A stretch of 64,000 bases of DNA from Actinosynnema pretiosum (GTDB lineage: Bacteria; Actinomycetota; Actinomycetes; Mycobacteriales; Pseudonocardiaceae): the NCBI RefSeq assembly GCF_024171695.1, contig NZ_JAMTCF010000001.1, forward strand, positions 1 through 64,000. The letters are read 5' to 3'. The notes beneath the pieces were generated by a model. The model searched no databases. It saw only the letters and a program-made list of their open reading frames with translations, and was not told where the DNA came from. Positions 16,309-25,600 of the stretch are shown piece by piece. Numbering within the stretch: position 1 is the first letter of the stretch; every line of letters begins with the position of its first letter. The position numbers were made by a program, and so were the translations under genes.

Positions 16309-16713
16309 TCAGGAGCGGACGAACTTCCAGGTCACCCCGACGTTGCCCAGGTTCGGGTCGGCGAGCTGGCGGAACGCGGGCAGGCTCAGGTCGATGTGCC
16401 CCGGCGCGCAGCTCGGGCACTTGTCGCGCACCGGCACCTTGACCGTCTTGCCGTTGCGGGTCACCTCCACCGAGATCCCCTTGCACAGCGGGTCGTTGTT
16501 CGGGTTCGCGGTGGTCCAGTAGCTCGCCGAGACCGCGACCAGCAGCTCGGTCGAGGCGTTGAGCCAGGTCCCGCAGGCCCCGTAGCCGGAGTCCGTGTAG
16601 TAGGTGGTGTTGCCGCTGACGGGCTGGCCGATCGGGATGGCCGCCTCGGCTGTGCCGGGCAGGACCAGCGCCAGCGCCGCGGCCAGGGCGGCGCTCCAGC
16701 GGGTCGCTCGCAT
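16309..16713 (-). CDS. Secreted RlpA/expansin-like double-psi beta-barrel protein
   Basis: 134 residues. Signal peptide (WSAALAAALALVLPGTAEA) then a compact domain with YYTDSGYGACGTW, VAVSASYWTT, PLCKGISVEVTRNGKTVKVPVRDKCPSCAPGHIDLSLPAFRQLADPN. This is the double-psi beta-barrel pattern of barwin/expansin/RlpA-like proteins. It keeps the DKCPSC...HIDLS block in which the Asp equivalent to the catalytic Asp of endoglucanase-45-type folds lies. Four cysteines probably form two disulfides. A GGGAG ribosome site precedes the ATG. Expected to bind or loosen polysaccharide or peptidoglycan outside the cell; no partner gene. Confidence 0.85.
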   Translation of the reverse strand: MRATRWSAALAAALALVLPGTAEAAIPIGQPVSGNTTYYTDSGYGACGTWLNASTELLVAVSASYWTTANPNNDPLCKGISVEVTRNGKTVKVPVRDKCPSCAPGHIDLSLPAFRQLADPNLGNVGVTWKFVRS

Positions 16714-16896
16714 GGGGACTCCCTCGTGCTCGGTGGACTTGTGAGAGCGCTTCCAAGCCTTCCGGATTGGTCTGGACCTCTGTCAAGGAAGTGAGGGGGG
16801 CGGTTACCCGGATGGCCGACACCCGGCCGTTGCCACCCCGCACCGCCTTTAGTCAAGTCGCCCTCGCCGCGCGAGCTGGAATGCGAGGATTCCGAG

Positions 16897-18471
16897 GTGT
16901 TCAGCGGTGACTTCGAAGTGCGCGTGACCGGCTCCGAGTGGGAGGCCGACGGGTTTGCCGCGTTCGCGCGCGAGCACGGGGTGAAGTTCACCCACATCGT
17001 GCTCGCGCGCGGGACCAGCCCGTCGCAGCCCATGCTGTCCTTCGGCGCGCGCGGCACGCTCGACGAGGTGCGCGCGCTGGCGCGGCGGTGGCGCGAGGAC
17101 CTGGCCACCGAGGGGCTGCGGGTGCTGCGGACCAAGGTCGAGGCGGCGCCGTCGGCGGCGGGCGTGCCCACCAGCGACGAGCAGGCCAGGCCCGACCTGT
17201 ACTTCGAGCACCACGTCAAGCTGCTGCTCACCCGGTCGGACGCGGCGGTGCTGCACGAGCTGGGGCACGCGGTGCAACCGCACAACGCGCACCTGTCGGC
17301 GAACGCGCTGCGCGTGCCCGGCGGTGACCACGAGGAGCGGTTCGTCACGCAGCGCTGCCACGGGGTCGGGCGGGAGACCGCGCGGGAGCGGTTGGCGGCG
17401 CTGCTGGCGGCGGTGCGCGGGGTGCTCGGCGAGGGTGAGCGGGTGCTGGAGGTCGAGGAGGAGTACGTCGTGCACGACGACGCGCTCGACCTGGACCGGG
17501 GGTGGCTGGAGGGTTCGGCGGACCGGCACGCGTGGCACGAGGAGCGGTTGCGGACCGCGCCCGCAGGGGCGCCGGACTTCCCCGTGACCTACCAGCCGAT
17601 GCGGGTGCACCCAGGGGTCGGGTTCCAGCAGCGGGCGGTGTTCGACCCGGCGGTCAAGCAGTACGGGCACTCGTTCCGGGCCGGTGAGCCGGTGTTCGAC
17701 GACCCCGAGCAGGGGGCTCGGTGGTTCGCCGCGCGGCGGGAGGCGGTGGCGCACGTGCTGGAGGTGGTGGCGCGGTCGCCGTGGGCCGGGAACCTGGTGC
17801 TGCGCGGGAGCGCGCTGCTGCGGGCGTGGTTCGGGGACGCGGCTCGGGAGACCGGTGACCTGGACTTCGTGGTCGTTCCCTCGACGGTCGGGGTGCGGGA
17901 CCACCTGGCCGAGGAGCTGCTGGCCGGGTTGGTGGTGGCGCTGCTGACCGAGCCGGGGCCGGGGGTGCGCGGCGAGGGGGTGACCTCGGTGGACATCTGG
18001 ACCTGCGAGCGGGCGTCCGGGCGACGGCTGGTGTTCCCGTTCGACGTTCCGGGGCTGCCCGGCGGGTCGGTGCAGCTGGACCTCTCGTTCGCGGAGGAGC
18101 TGCCCGCGCCGCCGAGCCGGGTGGTGGTGACCCCGCTGGGGACCACGCTGCTCGCGGCCTCGCCCGAGCTGGTGCTGGCGTGGAAGGTGCAGTGGTTGAT
18201 GACCGACATCTACCCGCAGGGCAGGGATCTGCACGACGCGGTGCTGCTGGCCGAGCGCGCGACGTTGCCGCTGGAGGTGGTGCGCGGGTTGCTGGAGCCT
18301 GAGCTGGGTGAGCAGGGGCGGTTGTTCACGGCCGGTGACCTGCGGTCCTTGGAGGGCGAGGTGGACTGGGCGAACTTCGCCGACGAGGACCCGGTGGCCT
18401 CGGCCGGTGGGGACGCTTCGGCTTTGCTGGACCGGTTGGTGGCTGCTCTGGAGCGGCAGGTTCGCGCGTAG
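16897..18471 (+). CDS. Fusion: uncharacterised N-terminal domain + AbiEii-type nucleotidyltransferase
   Basis: 524 residues, cytosolic. The N-terminal ~205 residues start FEVRVTGSEWEADGFAAFAREHGVKFTHIVLARG. They carry FEHHVKLLL, HLSANALR, RFVTQRCHGVG and EEEYVVHD, a well-spaced motif set that I cannot assign to a named family. The C-terminal part (about 285-524) has the AbiEii/AbiGii nucleotidyltransferase pattern: LVLRGSALLRAWFG (the GG/S-T-A-L-R motif), then TGDLDFVV (metal-binding DxD, about residue 322), and AWKVQWLMTDIYPQGRDLHDAVLL. In type IV toxin-antitoxin systems this is the MenT/AbiEii toxin, paired with an AbiEi antitoxin. Here no antitoxin gene adjoins, and the NTase is fused to a large extra domain. 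The start codon is GTG at 16897; the upstream end is not certain. The gene stands alone. Confidence 0.75.
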   Translation: MFSGDFEVRVTGSEWEADGFAAFAREHGVKFTHIVLARGTSPSQPMLSFGARGTLDEVRALARRWREDLATEGLRVLRTKVEAAPSAAGVPTSDEQARPDLYFEHHVKLLLTRSDAAVLHELGHAVQPHNAHLSANALRVPGGDHEERFVTQRCHGVGRETARERLAALLAAVRGVLGEGERVLEVEEEYVVHDDALDLDRGWLEGSADRHAWHEERLRTAPAGAPDFPVTYQPMRVHPGVGFQQRAVFDPAVKQYGHSFRAGEPVFDDPEQGARWFAARREAVAHVLEVVARSPWAGNLVLRGSALLRAWFGDAARETGDLDFVVVPSTVGVRDHLAEELLAGLVVALLTEPGPGVRGEGVTSVDIWTCERASGRRLVFPFDVPGLPGGSVQLDLSFAEELPAPPSRVVVTPLGTTLLAASPELVLAWKVQWLMTDIYPQGRDLHDAVLLAERATLPLEVVRGLLEPELGEQGRLFTAGDLRSLEGEVDWANFADEDPVASAGGDASALLDRLVAALERQVRA

Positions 18472-18569
18472 TCGCGCTTCGCCGGGGGCGTTCCAGGGCT
18501 GGTTTCACCTGCGCCTTTCCCCGAAAGAGTGATCCTGAAATACGTGGCTCGCAGGGTCTTAGCACAGCC

Positions 18570-18586
18570 TGTTCCACCGTGGAACA
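18570..18586. promoter_or_regulatory. Perfect 17-bp palindrome
   Basis: TGTTCCACCGTGGAACA: 8-bp arms around one central C, in the non-coding stretch after the NTase fusion gene. It looks like a dimeric regulator site, but no gene starts nearby to receive it. Confidence 0.45.
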
Positions 18587-19470
18587 ATTATCAGCAGGAC
18601 GACGCGAAGCCCGCGATCGAGCATTGCGCGAACGGCCCGGACCGGTCAGGTGCACCCCGGTTTCCGCGCCCGTTCCGCAAGCCTGATTTTCGACTTCGCG
18701 CGCTCATGCGCACTCGACACCTGACAGCGCGTTCCAGGCGTGTCCTCGCCTGGGCGCACTGGGAAAGGAGGAACTGCTGAACGCTGAACCCACAACTGAA
18801 TGCGCAAGACGACCGCGAAGGCCGCGGGCCGGGTCGGTCGGGCCATCACCTGCGAGCACCACGTCCGACGGTGCCGTGACGACCTCCGGGAGCGCGCCCC
18901 GGCGGTCCTCTCACCTCCGCTCGGACGAGCAGGCCCGACCACCCACAGAGGCGCCGTCTGGTGCGAACCGACCCGAGCCGAATCGAGAGATGGCGCCAAC
19001 TCGATCCGGACGAGGGCGAATTCCACCAGCGGCGCCTCACCACCATAACCGGGCAATAACTGTGCAGCATAATCAAACACAGGTCGCCCCGACCGACCGC
19101 TGGGACACCCCGGTGGCACAACAGCAGCATTTCCACCTAAGCACACGCGGCACGCCCGGTTGCGTCGACAAGCCAGTCAGCCTCCCCAACTGTTCAGCCC
19201 CAGAAAACGCTCACCAAAGGCTGTGAATCAACTCGATAATCGGCCACTCAGGTGAATGGGTGAGCCTTTTCATCGTGACGTCGCAGGTCAGCACGGGCTA
19301 AGCGGTGGAAGCGCAATGGGCGAGGCTTGCGGCAAGACAGTAGTCGACCAAGATCCGATGTCTCGACCAGAGCGGCACCGCCCTGCCCTGCCGTGATCCC
19401 GCTGTCCAGCCACGCCTCGTCCGCCCGGCCAAGCCGCACTACTGCCCACGCCGAGCAACCGTGATCATGG

Positions 19471-19510
19471 CGGGGTGCGAGTGATCGACACGATCACGGG
19501 CGGCACCCCG
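19471..19510. other. Interrupted 40-nt stem-loop
   Basis: Outer arms CGGGGTGC (19471-19478) and GCACCCCG (19503-19510), inner arms GTGATCG (19481-19487) and CGATCAC (19491-19497), with ACA at the centre. The two perfect arms are separated by small internal loops. Either a folded RNA, a recombination site or a protein-binding site; no flanking gene explains it. Confidence 0.5.
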
Positions 19511-19611
19511 GCACCCACCCGCGACCACCGCTTCACAGCCGGATCCAAGAACCAACCGCAACGACCAAACCGTCCACCGAGAATCCGGCATCGCCCACAT
19601 CCACAAGTACC

Positions 19612-19638
19612 GAGCACCCTGACGGCTATCCGGTGCTC
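19612..19638 (-). terminator. Probable terminator of the RHS gene
   Basis: GAGCACC (19612-19618) pairs with GGTGCTC (19632-19638) around a 13-nt loop, starting 6 nt beyond the RHS stop on the minus strand. The stem is short, so this is only a probable terminator. Confidence 0.4.
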
Positions 19639-19644
19639 AGGGGA

Positions 19645-22600
19645 CTACCGCTCGCCTCCGCTCCGGTGACTCCCAGCAGTGCCGTCCACGTACAGATCGC
19701 GCTGATGACGGTCGGCCAACTCCTGCAAACGGGACCCGCAGGTCCCGGACATCGGTCCAGCCACCACAGACGGCTCCCCCACACCAGGTACGCCCGTCCA
19801 CGCCCGTCCAGGCCCCGAGTGCCAGGGCCCGAGTTCAGCGTGCGCCGGATACGCACGCCCGACCTCGCCCACGCCGTACCCGCGCTGCGGGAACGGTGTG
19901 GTCGCGGACGGCAGCAGGCGCTCGGGAGACGCAGCCCCGAAGCGCCCCACCGGTGGCGCCCAGCCGCTCAGGTAGCCGCTCACCGCACGCCCGGACAGCG
20001 GCGAGCACGGAACCAGTCCCACCAGGTCGACCGCAGCCGTGGGGTTCTCCGCGTAAGTCCACGGGTTCGACCTGGGGGCCAACCCCAACGGGTCGCGGGT
20101 CAGGTAGCGACCGGTCGCCGGGTCGTAGTACCGGTGCACGTCGTAGTGCAGACCGGTCTCCGCGTCGTGCTGCTGACCGGGGAAGCGCAACGGCGTCCAG
20201 GAGTGCCCCGAGGACAGCCCCCACAGGGTCGCAGGACGCCTGGGGAGGATCGACCCGATGTCCGGGTCGACCAGATCCGCAGGCGCGCCGACCAGATCGG
20301 TGACGACGGACAGGAAACGACGGTCGGCCCACTCACCACCCGCTTCACCCAGCTCCGCGCGGTCCACGGCCTGCTCAGACCGACCACCGTGCTGCTCCGC
20401 CCGGCCAATGGACTCGCCGTGGCCCGGCTGTCCAGCAGCGCCGATCAAGTCGGCACGGCTGACCTGCTCGGTACGCCCGTCCTGACCAACTCGCCCGACG
20501 TGACCAAGCGGTTCACCACGCCCGCTCTGAGCGACCTGCCCGAGCTCGCTCGACTGCTCAGCACGATCAGCCGTCCCACCGACCTGGTCAGAACGCCCAA
20601 CCTGCCCACCGCGCCCGACCTGGTCAGAATGCCCAACTTGCTCACCGCGCCCGACCTGCTCGGCAGGACCTGCCTGTCCACCCCGTCCAGCTTGCTCGAC
20701 AGGCCCAGCCTGTCCGACACGTCCGGCTTGCTCGACACGTCCAGCCTGGTCGCCGTACCCGCTCTGGTCGCCGTACCCACCTTGGCCGGAGTAGCTGACC
20801 TGACCAGCGTGGTCACCCTGGCCGGAGTGGTTGTTCCACTCACCGGCCCCCAGGCGCGCAACCTGATCATCCTCACCGCTCCGACCGCCTTGGCCGAGGC
20901 GAGCGGCGTAATCGGGCTGCCCCTGCACCGCCCCGGTCAGCGGCTGCTGAGCCGCAGCACCCTGCACCGGTGCGGACCGGGTGGCAGGCGCGCCCAAGGC
21001 TCCCCCCGCCACCCGTGAGCGCTCGGTCTGGGTCACCACGTGGCCGGTGGTCGGGGCGTGGTCCCACACCAGGGACTCGGCTCCCGTGAACTGCTCTGCG
21101 GGAGCCGCGCCGTCCCAGGTCAGGTCGACGCGTTCCACCGAGGTCACGCCGTCGTCCGCCATGCGCTTCTTCCAGACCCTGCGCCCGAGGGCGTCATAGC
21201 CGTAGCGCCACAGGGCACCGCTCGGGGTGCGCGCCGACAGCAGGCGGTCCTGAGCGGACCACTCGAACTCCCAGGTGTCCACGCCACCGTCCGGGCGCTG
21301 CACAGAACGGCTGGAGGTGCGGCCCGCCTCGTCGTACCTGAAGGTCAGGTCGCCCGCTCGGGTCACCCGCATCAGGTCGTGCTCGCGCGGGCCCGCACCC
21401 GGTTCGGCGTCGGACCAGTGGGCGTGGACCACGTTCCCGGTGCGGTCGTACTGGTAGACCTCGGTACCCGAGGAGCCGCGCACGGCCAGCACCCGGCCGA
21501 CCTCGTCCAGGTCCAGCACTTGACCGCCGGTGACCTGGTCGTACACCGACACGAGCTTGCCGTCCGGCCGGTAGCCGTAGGTGCGGCGCTGGGCCAGCGC
21601 GGGCGCCGTGGAGCGCAGGCCGGTGACCACGGTCTGCGAGCGCAACCGGTCCACCTCGTCCCACACCTGGGCCACCAGCACGCCGTCGTCGACCCTGCGC
21701 TCGACCTCGCGGCCCACCGCGTCGAAGCTGAACCGCGTGGTGCGCCCCGCCGCGCGCAACGCGGTGGGACGTCCCAGCAGGTCGTAGGCCCACACGCTCA
21801 ACGCCCCGGACGGGGTACGCCGGGTGACCCTGCGGCCCAGGACGTCGTAGCGGGACTCCAGGACCCGGCCGTCGACCGACTCGCTGAGCACCCGCCCGCA
21901 CGGGTCGTACGTGAGGACCAGGTCGGCGTCGGGCCCCTTCGCGCGCAACAACCTGCCGACCGGGTCGTAGGCCAGGTCGGTGCGCCCCTGCGCGGTGTGC
22001 ACGGCGACGACGCGGTCACGCGGGTCGAGGTCGAGCATGACGCTCTCGCCCCGCTCGTTCGCGTGCCCGTGCAACCGGCCCGCCTGGTCCCACACGTAGG
22101 TGGTGATGCGCTGGTCGAAGTCCACCTCGGACACCAGATGCCCTCTGGAGTCGTAGGCGTACCGCCACTCCTGGCCGTGCTCGTTGACAACGGCGACCGG
22201 GCGCAGCTCGGTGTCGTAGCGGAACTCCAGGCGCGAGCCGTCCGGGCGCACCTCGGCGACGGGCAGGTCGAACGGTCCGACCTCGATCGAGGTCACCGCG
22301 CCCGTGGCGTCGGTGTGCTCCCTCAGGTTGCCCTCGCCGTCACGGCGCAGGACAGTGCGCGCCCCGTCCGGGTCGACGCGTCCCGCGAGCCTGCCCTCAG
22401 GGGTCCAGGTGAACCGGGTGCGCCCACCCGCGGGGTCGATGACGACAGCGCGGCGGCCGAGTTCATCGTACTCGTAGCGGGTCGTGCCGCCCATCGGATC
22501 GGTGACCGATTCGACCAGGCCGAGCGAATTCACCTCGTAGTGGGTGGTGGCCCCGCTGGCGTCGGTGACCTCGACCAGGTCGCCGCCCTCGTCGTAGGTG

Positions 22601-25600
22601 CAGGTGGTGCGCGCGCCCATGGGGTCCACGACGGCGGTGAGCGCGCCGTTGGGCCCGTACTCGCGCCGCCACACCGCCCCGTCCGGGTCGGTGATCACCA
22701 CGGGCCTGCCCGTGTCGTCGTGCTCGGTGCGCACGCGCGCGCCGTCGGGCAGGACGGCCTCGACGAGGTCGCCGCGATCGTCGTAGCGGTACGCCGTCCT
22801 GAGCCCGAGCGGCCGGGTGCGCGAGAGCAGCCGGTGGTGCGCGTCCCACTCGCTGACCGTGCGCGCGCCGGTCGGGTCGGTCTCGCACACCACCTGGTAC
22901 CGCTCGTTGACCTGGTAGGTCGTGGTGTTGCCGAGCGAGTCGGTGACCTTGGTCAGACCGGGCGCGTGCTGGAGCACGCACGACGAGTACCCGCCCGCGC
23001 CCTCGGCCGCCGTGCACCGGTCCGCGTCGTCGTAGGCGTACCGGTGCCACATCCCGTTGCGGTCCTCGTACCGCACGACCCGACCGAGGTCGTCGTACTC
23101 GAACCGCAGCGGCAACCCGCTGGAGTTGACCGCCGCGACGAGGCCGCGCCGCTCGTCGTACCGGAACTCGCCGAGCACCACCTCGGTGCCCGCGCCCGCG
23201 AGCCGGTAGGCGGTGATCAGCCCGTCCTCGCTGTCCACCAGCACCCGGTACCCGCCGGAGTGCGCCACCTCGACGAGCACCCCGCGCTCGTCGCGCCGGA
23301 ACTGCACACAACGACCGTCCGCGTCCGTGATGGCCGCGAGGAGCCGCTCCCGGTCGGGACCGGGGGCGAAGTGGAGGATCTGGTCCCGGTCCGCGCGGTG
23401 CACGGCGTAACCACCGGCGGTGGTGCGCACCAGCGGCCAGCGGGGCCCTGCCTCGGGGAGCGCCTCGGCGTCGTCGGCCGGGTGGGGGTAGAGCAGGAGC
23501 GTGCCGTCCTCGGCCGCGAGCGCGACGCCCTCGGGGTCGACTTCGAGCCGCTGGTCGGCGGTGCAGGCCCAGGTGGGGCCGAAGGAGCGGCCGAGGCGGT
23601 AGTGCGACACGTGGGTGCGGGTGAGCAGCAGCGGGAGGGTGGAGGCCAGGTCGACGTCGACCTGCGGGAGGACGACCCAGCCGGTGGTGACGTCGATCGG
23701 GCCGCCGTGGGTGGGGCGGTTGGCGAACGGGTTGTCGTGGGCGCCCTTGGGCGAGGCGGCCTCGGTGGCGATCGTGCGACCGGAGGTGGTCGCGGGAATC
23801 GGCAGCACCTGATCGGCGCTCTCCTGGACGGCTTCCCCAGCGTCCGGAACATCCGGAACAGCTTCTTCCGGAACTGCGGTAGTCACCGTCTCGCGCGCAG
23901 GCGGCACCGGCACAGGCGCACCACCGGAATCGGACGCCACAGCAGGTTGCAACGCGGCACGCGGCACGCGGGCAGTGGGCGCGGCAGCAGGCGACTCAGC
24001 CTCAGGTTCTGCCGCAGGCGGCAGAGACGTTCGGGCTACCCGAGCCGTGAGCTCGCCACCGGCCGGAGCACCTGCGGTGGGCACCCCAGAAAGCGACGAC
24101 GCGGGATCGTCCACGCTGGTAGCAGAGGTGACTCCCTGCACCTCGGAGACAGATTCCCCCGAAAGTGGCGGCTCCGAGGGGGTCCTACCGGGGGCATCGA
24201 GGCCGGTAGGCTCATCACCGGTCGTAGTGCGCGATGAAACCGCGATGCGCAGGGTCGGCGGGTCAACCGGCGGACGCTGGGACGCGGCTGGTCCAGTGCT
24301 CGCAGCCGGGCCGGTCGTGGTCGCCGGGGGTGCGGGCGGCTGAACGCTGCTGGGCGCGGACGTGCCGCTCAACAGCGTGGGAGCGTCGAACTGAGGCGGT
24401 TCGTCCCGCTTCGCCTGAGCCTGCTTGGCGACACCGGAGTGGGCGGCACCTGAGTGGACGGCACCGGGGTGAACGGTGCCTGGGCGCGTGGTGCCAGGGT
24501 GAGCGGTGCCGGGGTGCGCGGCCCCCTGACGGCTGTTGGCAGCTTGGGGTGCTGCCTGCTGGCCAGCGGGGTCCGAGGCAGCGCTGACGGGCGAGCCCGC
24601 AGGGGCTTCCGGCCGTGCGACGGTCGGGAGGTCTCCTCGGGGAGCCGTCAGAAGGTCCGCGCTGGAGGTGGTCGTGGTGCCCTCGGCACGGGGCCAGCCC
24701 GCTTCGGCGACCGGGGTCCCGGCGGCGCTGGTCACGCCATCGGCCGGGGGCGGGGGCCAAGCGAACACATCCGCGCCCGCAGTTGCTGCACTCGGCGGCG
24801 GGATGCTCGCCGGTGGCCACTGCGTCTCGGCCGACGAGGTCGTGGTTGCCGCGTCAGCCGGGGGCGAGGGCCAGGCGAAGGCATCGGCGCGTGGCTGGGT
24901 GACCGGCGAGTCGCTCGGGGGCAGGGTCCACACGGACTCCGCAGGCGCGGGCAGCCGAGCGCTCGTGGCGTTGGCGCTGGCTGGCTGTGCCGGGTCGGGG
25001 GTCGCTTCGGTCTGGGCCGTCTGTTGCGGGACGGGCTGGTCAGCGGACTGGAGCCAGGGCTGGGCCACACTGGACTGCATCGCACCGGACTGCACGGGAC
25101 CCGTCTGGACTGCGGCGGTCTGGGGCGCGGCAGTCTGGGGCACGGCGGAGGCTGCGCTGGGGCTGGTCGTGTCGGTCCCAACGGCACCGGGATGCGCGGT
25201 GCCGGACTGGGGCGTGCCCGGTTGGGACGCGTCGAGCTGAGCAGCGTTCGGGTGCGCTGAGCCGGACTGGAAGACGTTGGCCTCAGCGGCGTCCCAGTGC
25301 TGCCCGGCACCGGCTCGGAAGACGTCGGGCTCAGCGGCACTCGGGTAGGCCGTGCCAGCCCGGAACACGTCGGGGTCGGTCGCGCCCGGTGCGGCCATGC
25401 CTGCCCTGGGTGCACCTGGTTCGGTGCTGTCGAGGTGGGCTGCGCCGGACTTGTCCGTGTCGCTCTGGGGCGTTCCAGCCTGGGGCGTTCCGGACTGGGG
25501 CATGTCGGGCTGCCGGTCTGGGGCAGTGGTCGTCTGAGCTGCGGCAGTGGTCGTCTGAGCTGCGCCGGACGACTGGCTCGGCTCGGTCGACTGCGGGGGC

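Larger units (their letters stand above)
18472..19644. other. 1.17-kb region with no convincing gene
   Basis: No frame on either strand shows the strong third-position GC bias of neighbouring genes over a useful length. The short open frames (up to 166 codons) have no recognisable motif or ribosome site. It contains a 17-bp palindrome (18570-18586), a 40-nt stem-loop (19471-19510) and a hairpin near the end of the RHS gene (19612-19638). By position this is where an RHS-toxin immunity gene would be expected, so it may be the eroded remains of one. Confidence 0.6.

Noticed and set aside
18646..19146. 166-codon minus-strand frame as a possible RHS immunity gene
   Set aside because: No third-position GC bias, no ribosome site, no resemblance to immunity families, and it is separated from the RHS stop by 500 bp.
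21040..24237. Long open frame on the plus strand inside the RHS gene
   Set aside because: It is the antisense shadow of RHS repeats in high-GC DNA: no start context, no known motif, composition dictated by the opposite strand.
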